Below, piece after piece: positions 47,175-58,287 of a stretch of DNA of 64,000 bases. The notes under the pieces are model-generated. The model was given only the letters and a program-made list of their open reading frames with translations. It was not told the DNA's origin and ran no database searches. Made by a program: the position numbers and the translations under genes. Source of the stretch: Phycomyces blakesleeanus NRRL 1555(-) (taxonomy: Eukaryota > Mucoromycota > Mucoromycetes > Mucorales > Phycomycetaceae); contig NW_017265141.1 in assembly GCF_001638985.1 (NCBI RefSeq), positions 62,001 through 126,000 of the forward strand. Direction: 5' to 3'. The stretch's first letter is position 1. Every line of letters begins with the position of its first letter.

Positions 47175-48774
47175 TTAGAAGCCTAAAGAAGTTATTTGAT
47201 TAGTATGATCCATCAAAATCAAAGAAGAAAGAGAGAAAAATCTTGTGTTCATACCATATTTGTTCTTCGTCTCACGCTTGGTTCTTTTATTCTCTGCGTA
47301 TTGTTCAGATAGTTTCTCTTGCATCTCAACAGCCTGAGCAGCCAATGCCATGAGATTGTTTCGCTTTTTCTGCGCTGTAGTTGCCGTAATCTACAAGGCA
47401 CATAAATAATAGTAAGAATAGTAAGAATAGTAAGAATTATAAGGAATCCAGAATTATATAATATCAGTTTGCCTATGGATCAACTTCTACAGGTCCACGA
47501 GACTTACAGCAGGGCCATCATTGGTGAATTTTGGAGTAGACGCAAGTGCAGCCATCCGCCATTCCTCTGTTGGGAGCATGTCTGCCTGGTTAATTGTCTT
47601 GAATTGAATACCAGAGTCCTGCCCCTTGAATCTTTTGCCTGCCAATCTTCCAAGCTAATATTATTGTTAATATTAATTTTCCAGTAATAATAATTAGAAT
47701 AATCAGAATATAAGAGATCTATTAATATATATATATATACAAATATTGGAGGGTGGCCTTGGGATAACACTCACCGCATCAGCATCAACTTCATCGGTAT
47801 TCGAGTCAACACCATTGTGTGACTGGTCACCACCATATTGATTGGCCTCCAGGTAATGTTGTTGGTAGTATGCCGAAGTATCGGTTCCATAAGCGTACAT
47901 GGCATTTGGATCATATGAGTATGCATATGCATCTACTGCTGTTGCCGTTGTAGTTGTCATTGCCGCTGCCGCTGCCGATGTCGTTTCCATTTTTAGTTCT
48001 GGTTCTACCTTTTCGGATTTTGACGTGGTCCTTTTATCTGCCATATCTGTATTCAGTGTTTTCTTCTTTGGGATAGGAAGAGTATAAGCAGGTATCTTTG
48101 AAACTTCAGGGCCTACATAATAGTAAAATAAAATAAAAATCATCATTTAGCATTTGTACACCTCTTAAATAAATATCTAATTTTTTATAATTTCATATAC
48201 ATATACATATATATATATATATACCTAGTGGGAAAAACGATCCAGTGTGCTCTACAGCTGTATCGTCTTCGTCTTCTTCATGTTCTGGTGCTGAATTAAC
48301 CTTTGGGATGCTTTTCAATAACTTTTCTGCCTCTGCTTTCTCCTGTGCTTCCTTCTTTTCCCTGGCTGCCTTTTGTTTTCGTGCCAATGCGAGTGGCATG
48401 AGAGATGCATCGGTAGTTTTTTTTGTGACGGGTACAATAGATTTGTGTAAGGATGTATTTCTGGGCGCAGGAAGTAGATCTGCAAAATCTGTAGCACCCG
48501 ATGATTTTAATTTCTTGGATCTCTTGGTCGATTCTTCATCCTCTTCTAAATCCTTATGTTTCGAGGGTACTTCTACATAAAACACGGGTTTTTCTGGAGT
48601 TGCCTGTTTTGGAGCTGGGAGTAAGGATGCAAACGAACTAGTAGGCGTTGTTGTTGCTTTCTTTTTTGGTAGAGGCAGTAACGATGCGAATGAGGAAGGC
48701 TTCTTTGGTACTAGTGTGGTTTCTACATCGGAATCTTCGGAATCTGAGCTTCCATAGTCTGCAACGAGTGACAT
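47175..48774 (-). CDS. PRCC: PRCC-family protein (splicing/mitotic-checkpoint associated)
   Basis: PRCC proteins are nuclear and, in animals, bind MAD2B and associate with the spliceosome. Exons 48774-48225, 48112-47775, 47654-47508, 47390-47255 and an 8-nt terminal exon 47182-47175 give 392 residues. The N-terminus MSLVADYGSSDSEDSD, repeated SFASLLPxPKK motifs, the acidic/Lys middle and the conserved C-terminal helix (QKKRNNLMALAAQAVEMQ to TKNKYGF) are typical. The final intron is inferred because GGTATG after KY, and an acceptor TTTAG followed by GCTTCTAA, give the family's usual KYGF end; without it the protein would run on 17 codons. It is divergent from AP-1 mu, 240 bp away. Confidence 0.85.
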
Positions 48775-49014
48775 GATGAACAGAAAAAAAAAATAAAGAG
48801 AGAAAGAAAGAAAGATAAAGATAAAGAAATAATATATATGTGTTAAAAGTTAAAAGTAAAGCAAGTAAAACTAACTTTGGGCGTGACAGTTCTCTCTGTG
48901 GTCCATCTTTTTTTTTAAAACTCAGTGACTTGGCCTTTTGTCCGCGTTTTTTGTGTGCGAACGAAGCGGGTAAGGAATAGCTTCATCTCGCTCTACAATC
49001 TACCATCATTTCTC

Positions 49015-51256
49015 ATGGCTTCCGCAGGTAAACGGCAATAAGAATTTGAATTCGGATGATCAGGAAACTTATTATTATTTTTATTCACTCGATTACCATG
49101 CTTCTTACAAACTATCTATTTCTTTTTCGCTTTTTCTCTTTCTGTGTACAGTCTTTATATTAGACCTCAAGGGCAAAGTGCTGATATCCCGCAACTATCG
49201 TGGTGATATTCCCATGAGTGCTGTGGAGAAATTTATGCCCCTGGTGAGATTCGCAACTTTTCTCTATGTATACTTGTGTATGCATGCATGTATATATTTA
49301 ACTATTTTTTCTGTAGATTTCAGAAGCAGAAGATGAGCAAGTTCCTTTACCTTGTTTTACGCACGAAGGAATCAACTACCTTTACCTGAAGCACAGCAAC
49401 CTTTACTGTAATTATCTACCCTGAAGATTTGTATATATATATATATATAAACTTCAGTTGGAGAGACAAAAATAGAAGTAGAGGCAGAAGCAACAGCGGA
49501 AGCACAACTCAACTCAACTCAACTCAACTAAAAATAATGATGATGATGATCTATATTAGTACTTGCGCTGACGAGAAAGAATACCAATGCCGCGGCTATT
49601 ATGCTCTATCTCCACAAACTTACTCAAGTATTTGCGGAATACTTTAAAGAATTGGAAGAGGAATCTATTAGGGATAATTTTGTTATCGTTTACGAGCTAT
49701 TGGATGAGATGATGGATTTCGGCTACCCTCAAACCACTGAAACAAAAATTTTACAAGAGTAAGTACAAAAAAAATCTTTTCAAGTGTAATTTGGAATTTC
49801 ATATATATATACTTTATAAAAAATAATAACAATTAATAAGTTTTAATATTAATTTATTAATTTATTAATTTAAAAGGTACATCACTCAAGATGCTTACAA
49901 GCTGGAGGTTCAGGTTCGACCTCCAATGGCAGTTACCAATGCAGTGTCGTGGCGTTCTGAGGGTATCAAATACAAAAAGAATGAGGTCTTTTTGGACGTT
50001 ATTGAGAGTGTCAATTTATTGGTAAACGCAAATGGCAATGTTCTGAGAAGTGAAGTTCTCGGGGCTGTGAAGATGAGATGTTATTTGTCAGGCATGCCCG
50101 AACTCCGTTTGGGATTAAATGACAAGGTGATGTTTGAAGCAACAGGAAGAGGTAAATAATTATATGCATATATTATTCTTGTACAGTCTTATTGTTATTA
50201 CTAGAATTACATCTAAATAATTCGATGCAAAGGAGGAGGGGAAGAGAAAAAACAAAGGGAAAGAATTTGGAGAACTAAAAACGTGGAGTAAATTTTATTA
50301 GCAAATACCTCGGCCAAAGCTATTGAAATGGAAGATGTCAAATTCCATCAGTGCGTTCGACTTTCTCGGTTTGAAAATGATCGCACCATTAGCTTTATTC
50401 CCCCAGATGGTGATTTTGAATTGATGAGCTACCGGCTACAGACAAGTGTGAAGCCTTTGATTTGGGTAGAAGCTGTAGTAGAAACCTATTCTGGATCTCG
50501 TGTTGAGTATTTGGTCAAGGCAAGAGCTCAATTTAAGCGCAAGAGTACAGCCAACAATGTAGAAATTGAAGTACCAGTAGCTGACGATGCAGACACACCC
50601 AAGTTCAAGGTACCTCCCCCCCCCCCTTTTTTTTTTATTACGACTCATGGAAATATTATTGATTTTAAATGTAAAATATACGTTGGTGTTTTTGTTTTCT
50701 TGGGTTATTTTGGCTGGGGTCTTAGTGCAGTAGTGGATCTGTGACCTACAAACCTGAACGTTCTTGCCTGGTGTGGAAACTCAAACAATTCCAAGGTGGA
50801 AAAGAATTTATCATGCGTGCTCACTTTGGGTTGCCATCTGTTCAAGCTGGTAAGGGACTAGTTTAAGTGCTGTTGTATCTTTCTGTCTTTCTTTTTTGTT
50901 TTCTTTTACTGTAAATTTAAGCTAATATACAATAATTTGTAATGAAGCCGAGGAAACAGAGAAGAAGCCACCGATTAACATCAAATTCGAGATTCCTTAC
51001 TTTACTGTCTCTGGAATTCAAGTAAGATACCTCAAGATTGTGGAAAAGAGTGGATACCAAGCACTCCCTTGGGTGCGCTACATTACTCAGAACGGAGGTA
51101 AGAAAATAGACAAATACAAAGAATATTGATGGTGGAACAGGTGGTTTGAAATAAATAAATAATGGTAATGATCCCTGACTTTTTTTTGTAACAGATTATC
51201 AAATGAGAATGCCCGAGAGTATCAAGGCGAACAAGCAGAGCACGTCTTCTTACTAG
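49015..51256 (+). CDS. APM1: Clathrin adaptor AP-1 complex subunit mu
   Basis: The medium subunit of AP-1 recognises tyrosine sorting signals at the trans-Golgi network and endosomes. Nine exons: 49015-49027, 49152-49243, 49317-49407, 49560-49758, 49877-50151, 50302-50609, 50726-50849, 50948-51097 and 51195-51256, giving 437 residues. The longin-like N-terminus reads ASAVFILDLKGKVLISRNYR; NFVIVYELLDEMMDFGYPQT and WRSEGIKYKKNEVFLDVIES are mu hallmarks. The C-terminal mu homology domain ends with GYQALPWVRYITQNGDYQMR. The overall pattern fits AP-1 better than AP-2, AP-3 or AP-4. The first coding exon is 13 nt. The acceptor before exon 8 (ATGAAG) is weak but keeps frame. Confidence 0.94.
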
Positions 51257-51933
51257 TCTATCAGGAAGTAAGCAACAGAACACAAGCAACCCTGTCTCTT
51301 TATCTCTTTATCTTCCTTTTCTTTTCTTTTTTGCTATGATAGAATTGACTGGACAATGTGTAATAAACAAAGCCTCCCCAAGAAAAATAAATTTAATTCT
51401 AGTGTATAATTGAATGACTTGGCTTGGTTTGGTTTGGTTTGGTTTGGTTTGTCTTGTGCGTAAAAGCTTAAGAGTCTTTTTGAATGGATCGAAGGGGTGT
51501 ATTGGGGGCCTATACAATAGGGGTAGTGAGTGAATAAATCTTATGAGCCATACATGTATATTGCTGGTTAATAAAAAAAACTGGAAATGATTACAGTTTA
51601 TAACATTAAGCGGGGATCTAAACCTTCAAAAAGAGAGAAGAATCCATGATAATGGGTTTTATCGTCCTGATTTTGAGTAGGTTTCACGTTGACCCTTGTC
51701 TATCATATACGCTCTCGCTGTCCTTATAATCTATCTCAAACAATCTCAGAATATGTATATATAAAGAAAGGGAAGTAGTATAAATGACAATTAAAAATGA
51801 ATTCTGGGATTGTTAGCTTACTCTTATCAATTCAATTCAATTCAATTCAATTCAATTTTGCTTTTCTTTCTTTCTTTAATTGACAAAACACTTCTACTTC
51901 AGCCTCGAATAGCCTCTTCTTTTTCTTATTTTC

Positions 51934-52197
51934 ATGTCGTTAAATAAAGTCTCGATCGCCCGTTATTACATGGGTCAAAAAATAACAAAGACTATGCGTT
52001 TAAACACCCTTGAATCTGCCGAAATACAACTCAAAAACAATCAAGTGACCATAGGATTTAGAAAACCTTCGTTGTACCTTTTTGTTGGACTTAACATTGC
52101 TATCTTTGTTATCTTTCATATCACCACAAGTCAAATTCATGAACAAAAAACACAATATGTCGATATATTTAAACTTATGGAAGACATCACCTTTTAA
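51934..52197 (+). CDS. Small single-span membrane protein, 87 residues, unknown
   Basis: An intact ATG-initiated ORF preceded by a pyrimidine-rich leader and ATTCAATTCA repeats (about 51831-51855). The N-terminus is basic (ARYYMGQKITKTMRL). A hydrophobic segment at about residues 47-65 (LYLFVGLNIAIFVIFHITTS) is a likely transmembrane helix, followed by a short polar tail. I recognise no family. The size would suit a small mitochondrial or ER membrane subunit, but this is a guess. Confidence 0.45.
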   Translation: MSLNKVSIARYYMGQKITKTMRLNTLESAEIQLKNNQVTIGFRKPSLYLFVGLNIAIFVIFHITTSQIHEQKTQYVDIFKLMEDITF

Positions 52198-53165
52198 GCG
52201 GTAGAAGAAGAAACAAACAAAAGCCTCCATCCATTAATACTCGTATCTACAATATCTACGCAAACATACGTACACGCACATCACATCATATCCAAACTTT
52301 TATCACCTAAAACCTTTTTCTTTCTTGTATCTATTATTTTTGACTTCATAATAATGATATCGATAATGATAATAAAGCACCGACTTGTATATGTATATAT
52401 GTATTAAAGATGAGCTTCTTTTTCAAGCTTGTGTTTTTATCCTTGCAGAATGAACTATTATTCATGGGATATTGCACTACAAACTTGATTGTTTTCTTTT
52501 TTTTGGTTTATCAATTATTTGGTGGGACTTCAGCTGTATGACTGGAATACAGTTTCCAAAAACTTTAGTACCTGAAAACTATATTTTACTATGAATTATA
52601 CGTATGCATATACAAATTTATAGGACTTATACAGTAATAATGTGTATTTTAGAGGAGCTTGAGTTGATATATGAGATTCTTCGTTTTCTCTTTTTGGAAT
52701 TCAAAACATTAATGTACTAAATGCATTCTGTGAAGAGCAAGATGTTTAATGAAGCCTGCTAATTAAAGGCCTTTTCATGATAATAATGGGCTGTAAGTAA
52801 AATTCTATTTTAATCCAATAAGCAAGCCAGAAAGAAGAAAGGAAGGAAGAAATAAAGAAATGAAGAAATAATAAACTTGGTTTGTCTATTGTAGTGAGAT
52901 TGTCTACAAATGCTGTAGAACGTGCTTCTCATGACAACCTTCTTTGTTGTCTTTAACAGATATAAGCACGCATAGAATACGTCTCATGTGACTCGTTGGA
53001 CTCGTGACCCGTCCTTTGTCTCTTTTGCATTTGCATGCAAAAGGGGCTTTCTCTTCTTGTTCAGGCTCATGGGACGTCGTCGGCCGCGTATCGTTTAGTA
53101 AACAGCCTCATTCCAACTTTTATTTATTGCATTTTTATCCTTTTATATATATATTTATATTTGCT
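52198..53165. promoter_or_regulatory. Spacer and ATG4 upstream region
   Basis: AT-rich, no gene. Near 52983-53010 the sequence CTCATGTGACTCGTTGGACT contains an E-box-like ATGTGAC, reminiscent of bHLH sites. The assignment is weak. Confidence 0.3.
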
Positions 53166-55347
53166 ATGAACCCCATTCCAACACAAGAGGCACCGCAATT
53201 GCTGTGGCCTACCAAGAAAGGCACTGCAACAACCACAACTTCGGCAGAGGTTGTTAATAGCACCATCACAGCCAGTGACTTGCCTCAACCACAGAACTCC
53301 AATCATATCAGCACAGCTCCATTCAAAGATAAACTACTGACAAACTCCTCTTATCTGGCAGCGGAAATTCCTCTCAAACTTGGTCATTTTATGTCAAACC
53401 TATGGACGTCTGGTTCAGAACTATCGAGTTCGCTCTTCCTTCAAAGAGACGCCTCCAACTCTGGCCAGCTCCCGACATCTCTCTGGCTGATTGGACAGCG
53501 ATACGAACTACCAGATCATCACTTCAATGTCCAAGAGAACATGCTTGAGGCACAGAGTGAAGACATGCAACAGATAAAGCAATTGACTGAAATATCTGAT
53601 AGTAGTGATCAAACGGAACCCAAAACTAGGCCATCGCCGCAGTTCTCCATGTCGTTGATGTGGCCGCCTGACTTCTATGCCGATTTCACATCCCGCCTCT
53701 GGATGACCTACCGACACAATTATCCACCCATCCGACCTTCTAATCACACTACTGATATTGGCTGGGGGTGTATGCTACGGAGTGGTCAAAGTCTTTTAGC
53801 GAATGCATTGATGATACACATGCTGGGAAGAGGTAGCTCTGCTCATATACAAAAGGTCTATGATAATAATTTTCGTTTTGTCTTAGATTGGAGGCGCACA
53901 AAACCTGAAGATCCATCATGGAAAGAATATAGAAAGGTATGTATTGATGATGGCTTATACATGTGTAAGATATGTGAGATTAATATATATATATAAAGAT
54001 TGTACATTGGTTTTTGGATGAACTGTCACCACGTGCACCATTCTCCATTCATCGCATTGCTCTTCTTGGCAAACAACTAGGAAAGAATATTGGTGAATGG
54101 TTTGGCCCAAGTACTATTAGCCAAGTTATTCAGTAAGTTTTTCTTTTTTTTGGGTAAATATAACACAATAAAATAAAATATAACAAAAACTTATTGAAAG
54201 ACTACAGGATAACCTGTACTAAATCAAAGCTAATTTGTTGATGAATTCTATTCTACTCTATGGTACTTTATAACACTTCAATAGAGCATTAGTATCTGAT
54301 TTTCCTCCCGCTGCCATGGCAGTATGTATAGCCACTGATGGTGTAATCTATCATGAAGACGTACGTGATGTAGCAACTGGAAAGAAACCACGAGGCGAAT
54401 TTGGCTATCTATCATCCCGGCTTCATGACCTACAATCTGAAGATTCTGGAAGAGCAGAGGCTATGGCTATTTATAACAGATACAATCCACCAAATATACC
54501 ATCACACGTATCGGAAGGTGTGTTTAAGCCAGTCTTATTGCTAGTTGCCCTTCGACTGGGAATAGATAGTCTCCACCCAACATACCACGCCGCGTTAAAG
54601 GTATGCTGATAATCAAAATAGTTGCATTTAAAGTTTATATATGTATAAATAAATAACCCTCATAATAAATTTGTATATATATATTTAAAAAACAAAAAAG
54701 GCGTGTTTTGAACTACCTTGTTTTGTTGGCATTGCTGGGTAAGTAAAAACACAATATAAACTCGATAGGCATTAATTATTTTATATACATATGTGTGTAT
54801 GTGTGTGTAGCGGTCGACCCAATTCATCTTTGTATTTTATTGGTCTTCAGGGAGATGAGCTTATCTATTTAGACCCTCATTTCTCACGTCCAGCCCTTGA
54901 GACTAAGAATGTGTCCGAGTATTCAGAAAAGGCAAGTGATTTTGACCGGGTAACTAAAACAGGAGCCAATAGTGTATTTCTTAACTTGTAGGACTTGAGC
55001 ACATACCACTGTCCCATTCCCCGAAAAATACACATCACACAGGTAGATCCCTCGATGCTCTTGGGATTCTATTGCCAAACACAAGAAGACTTTGACATAT
55101 TTTGTAGCCAGATATCGGAGGTGAGATCGATCATTTATTCTTAAGCTTGGTGTATTTATTTATTTATTTTTGTCTTTAGATCTCAAAGCATTGTACACCA
55201 ATATTTACAGTCGAACAACGAGCACCCGAATATGACGAGGACGTACGAAGTGAGAATGACTTTGGTATTGTGAGCGATGAAGAAGAAGAATTGGAAAAAT
55301 CAAAACTAGAGGATGAAGATGAAGATGCGCTATTCAATGTTGTGTAG
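53166..55347 (+). CDS. ATG4: Autophagy cysteine protease Atg4
   Basis: Atg4 trims Atg8 before lipidation and later releases it from membranes. Exons 53166-53936, 53999-54132, 54285-54600, 54701-54738, 54811-54931, 54992-55120 and 55180-55347 give 558 residues. The catalytic Cys (residue 202) lies in DIGWGCMLRSGQSLLANAL; the Asp and His (441 and 443) lie in LIYLDPHFSRPAL; GGRPNSSLYFIGLQGDELIY precedes them. The N-terminal 120 residues are low in complexity. The C-terminal tail is very acidic and includes DFGIV and DALFNVV, possible Atg8-interacting motifs. Intron 5 uses a GC donor (GCAAGT at 54932) and TAG acceptor; reading through would hit that TAG as a stop. The frame stays open upstream of the chosen ATG, but without another likely start. 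Confidence 0.95.
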
Positions 55348-55465
55348 TAAACCTCGAATAGTTTCGTTTCCTTCTATCCCTAAAACAAAACAAAAAAAAA
55401 CACCTTTTCTTTTCTCTTTTCCTTTTACATGTTACTATTGTTTTTTACCTCTTCCTCTCTCATGT

Positions 55466-55502
<37 letters not shown>

Positions 55503-55631
55503 ACCTTTATATATATATAATTCTCTCTTAACCACAATCAGAAACTCTCTTTTCTTTTTCTTTTTCTTTAAAGAAAGCTCGGTAGAGAGAATATTACAAG
55601 TTACATTATAAGAATAATGAGTCCGGATGAA

Positions 55632-56006
55632 TCAAGGAACAAAGGGTGGTGAAGCCAAGTGCTCTACCAGCTGCTTTTTCTTCGCGTCCAAGACTGCCAT
55701 TTCACGTTTCAAAATGGCTTCTTGTTCTTCTTTAACGTATTGCAGTCCTGGTAAGTCTTGCAGTACTCGCCGACCGTTCTCAAAACGGTCATCCAGTTGC
55801 GCTACCGCTTTTCCAATTTCATCTTGATGAGATCCTATCAATATAAGATTGATGATGTCGCTGAATTCAGGCAGATAGGAAAAATCACTTTTTCTGAACA
55901 CGATAGGCAATGTGGAATCGATATTGGTGTCTCTTTCGGTAGATTGTGAATTGATTTGATGTGTAGGGGAGGCTCTTGTGGATGATGACCCAGGCGATGT
56001 GTTCAT
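55632..56006 (-). CDS. MED9: Mediator complex subunit 9
   Basis: A middle-module Mediator subunit in the nucleus. This is a single exon of 124 residues. After a Ser/Thr-rich N-terminus come FSYLPEFSDIINLILIG and a coiled coil (DDRFENGRRVLQDLPGLQYV then KEEQEAILKREMAVLDAKKK). The LPGL motif followed by an EEQ-containing helix is the Med9 pattern. The protein is short but complete. It converges on ATG4 (stops 284 bp apart) and diverges from the AhpD-like gene. The call rests on motif memory without a profile search. Confidence 0.7.
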   Translation of the reverse strand: MNTSPGSSSTRASPTHQINSQSTERDTNIDSTLPIVFRKSDFSYLPEFSDIINLILIGSHQDEIGKAVAQLDDRFENGRRVLQDLPGLQYVKEEQEAILKREMAVLDAKKKQLVEHLASPPFVP

Positions 56007-56409
56007 GGTGGAGTGTTGAATAAAAAACTATTGAGATTAAGCTAATAAAGGCCACTACTACTTTCTTGTGTTTTGTGTACAGTCACATAAAAGGGAGATT
56101 CCACCGTTCTTTGAAACACCTCTACTAAGAATGACTTCTAGAATAATCTTATGAAATCTACCAAGGTTTTTTTTTCAAAACTACTATGAAAATCGGTGAA
56201 AAAATATAAAGAATGATTGTATTAAGTGAAAATAAATAAATAAAGTAATTAATGTGCACTACAACAGTTATTCTATTCTTTGATATTGCAATAAAAATAT
56301 TCATAAAAATGACATTATATAAATAACGAAACCCACAAATACAAGCTTCGTTGTATTTTATGTAAAGAAATGCAACTCAGCTAGGCGTGGGTTTGTAAGC
56401 TTGATTCGC

Positions 56410-57336
56410 ATGGAGTTGAACAAAGTATTAAGAGAGATTCAAGGAATCTTTAAAGAATCATCTAACCCAATTTCTAATCAGCTCTGGTATATTATTGCTG
56501 TAAGTCATTTGAGTTAGCTATAAACAAGCATTAATTTCCTTTTTCTTCCTTCTCTTATCATTAGGCAGTCATCATTAGTGCACTTAATCACCCAAAAGAC
56601 CTTACCGAGATATATGCCATATTATCAAATTCTCTAAATGATCAAGAAATCAGCCTAGAATTCAAAGAAGCTGAGACCGTAAAAGTAGTGCTACGTCTTC
56701 GAGAAGCCATTTTAAAAAGTTTCATAGTTACTGGATTCCCAAAAGTAAACCTGCTCTTCTTCGGTTTTCCACTAACAAACAATCCATTATTAACAAAACT
56801 TATGCACAGGCTATCAATGGTCTTCAGCACCTATATGATACCACTCCGGAAGCTATTAGAGATATGATACAGACTACACCTTTACGGTAAATTTAGTTTC
56901 TTATATATAAAATAATTATAGATGAACAATGATATGTGTATTCTAATCCAACGTTTATGATCTAAGCTCAGAAGATACTTGGGAAGATATCTCTATACAG
57001 AGAGAAAGAGGCAATTCTTTGTTCAAGAAGATTTATGGACGCTACACTGACCTTGTTCTTACTCACATGGGGTCTTCTCATCCGGATCTGGCTCAGGCCG
57101 CCCTTCATCAGCTATATGGCTCTATACTGTCCGAGACAAAGATTATTGGGGCAAAAGAAACTAGTTTAATTATGGTTGCTTGTCTCTTGTGTGATAATCT
57201 CCCTGCTCAGTTGAAAGGCCATCGATACGGTGCACTGAATAATGGAGCTACTCAAAATGAACTTGAGCTAGTTGATTCTGCTGTTAAGCTTCTCTGCAAC
57301 TATTATGCTCAGGCTCCATTGCCATCTAAATTATAG
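56410..57336 (+). CDS. AhpD-like/carboxymuconolactone decarboxylase family protein
   Basis: Exons 56410-56499, 56565-56744, 56810-56886 and 56967-57336 give 238 residues. Typical segments are RLREAILKSFIVTGFPKAIN, which contains the AhpD-like helix, and later KETSLIMVACLLCDNLPAQL and KGHRYGALNNGAT. The redox CxxC of bacterial AhpD is absent; fungal members of this family commonly lack it and are poorly characterised. The catalytic role is unknown; peroxisomal homologues exist in yeast. There is no signal peptide or membrane segment. Confidence 0.75.
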
Positions 57337-58287
57337 AGATTATATTAAATGCTGCATTGCTAGAAAGGACCCTTTAATTAATTCACTATAGTGAAAAATC
57401 ATTTACTTTTGTATTAAAAACTGCTTTGTTGATGGAGTTGAAAGGTTTACTCTGCAATAGAAAAAATGTTTACCCTTGATAATAAATTTTAAGAATAGGC
57501 ACAGACCGAATGCAATAAAGGGGGTTTATAATATGGCACTGTGATAATTATTAAAAGAAAGAATACCGTGATGTGATGTGGACATCATAGGCTTGTCATA
57601 CAGACACTTTACTTTAAAATATATATCTGGCAAGGTATTTGGTCTTTCAAGAAACATCGATATCAAACTTATTTAATTTAGAATCTAAAGGAGATCATAA
57701 ACAGAAATGAAAAGATAAAGTGTTTATGTCCTAGAATGAAAATAACCATATATTATTCTACATTAATATTGCAAAAAGAAGGGCAAAATATATTGTGAGA
57801 AATCAATACAATACATTGTGCTGAGGTAGAGATAATGAATATCATTAAACTCTTGGCGTGCTTTTCTTTCTTTCTCTTCCACAATAAATAATATATTGGA
57901 TTTAATTCCTCAATTCTTTTAGAACAATTTTTCTTTTGGTTAGAAGTGCAGTTGTCTGGACGCCTTGAACTTCAAGAAAGAACTTGATTTTTAAGCTCAT
58001 CTATCATACGTTAAATCTAGGCGTCAGATGTATAGCTCTCAAAGCCAGGTTTGTCCAACGCACAAGACTTGAGGCTTTCAATATTGTACAAGATATACCC
58101 AATAGCTTCAACCACACACAAATCACAGGAGAACAATCAAGATAGATTATATATATACTATATATATATGTGTGTGTATGTGTATGAAATGTCGGGGTCC
58201 AGCGCTCTCTGAATGAAACGGCCTCTCTTTATTTTTTAGCCCCTTTCTCAAACACGCTTTGTCTGTCAGTACTCTTCCTTAATTATT
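57337..58287. promoter_or_regulatory. Upstream region of the carotenoid oxygenase-like gene
   Basis: 950 bp without a gene. CTTGAACTTCAAG at about 57965-57977 is a 13-base near-perfect palindrome that could be an operator; its function is unknown. A TA/TG run lies at 58148-58185, about 100 bp before the start codon. Confidence 0.3.
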
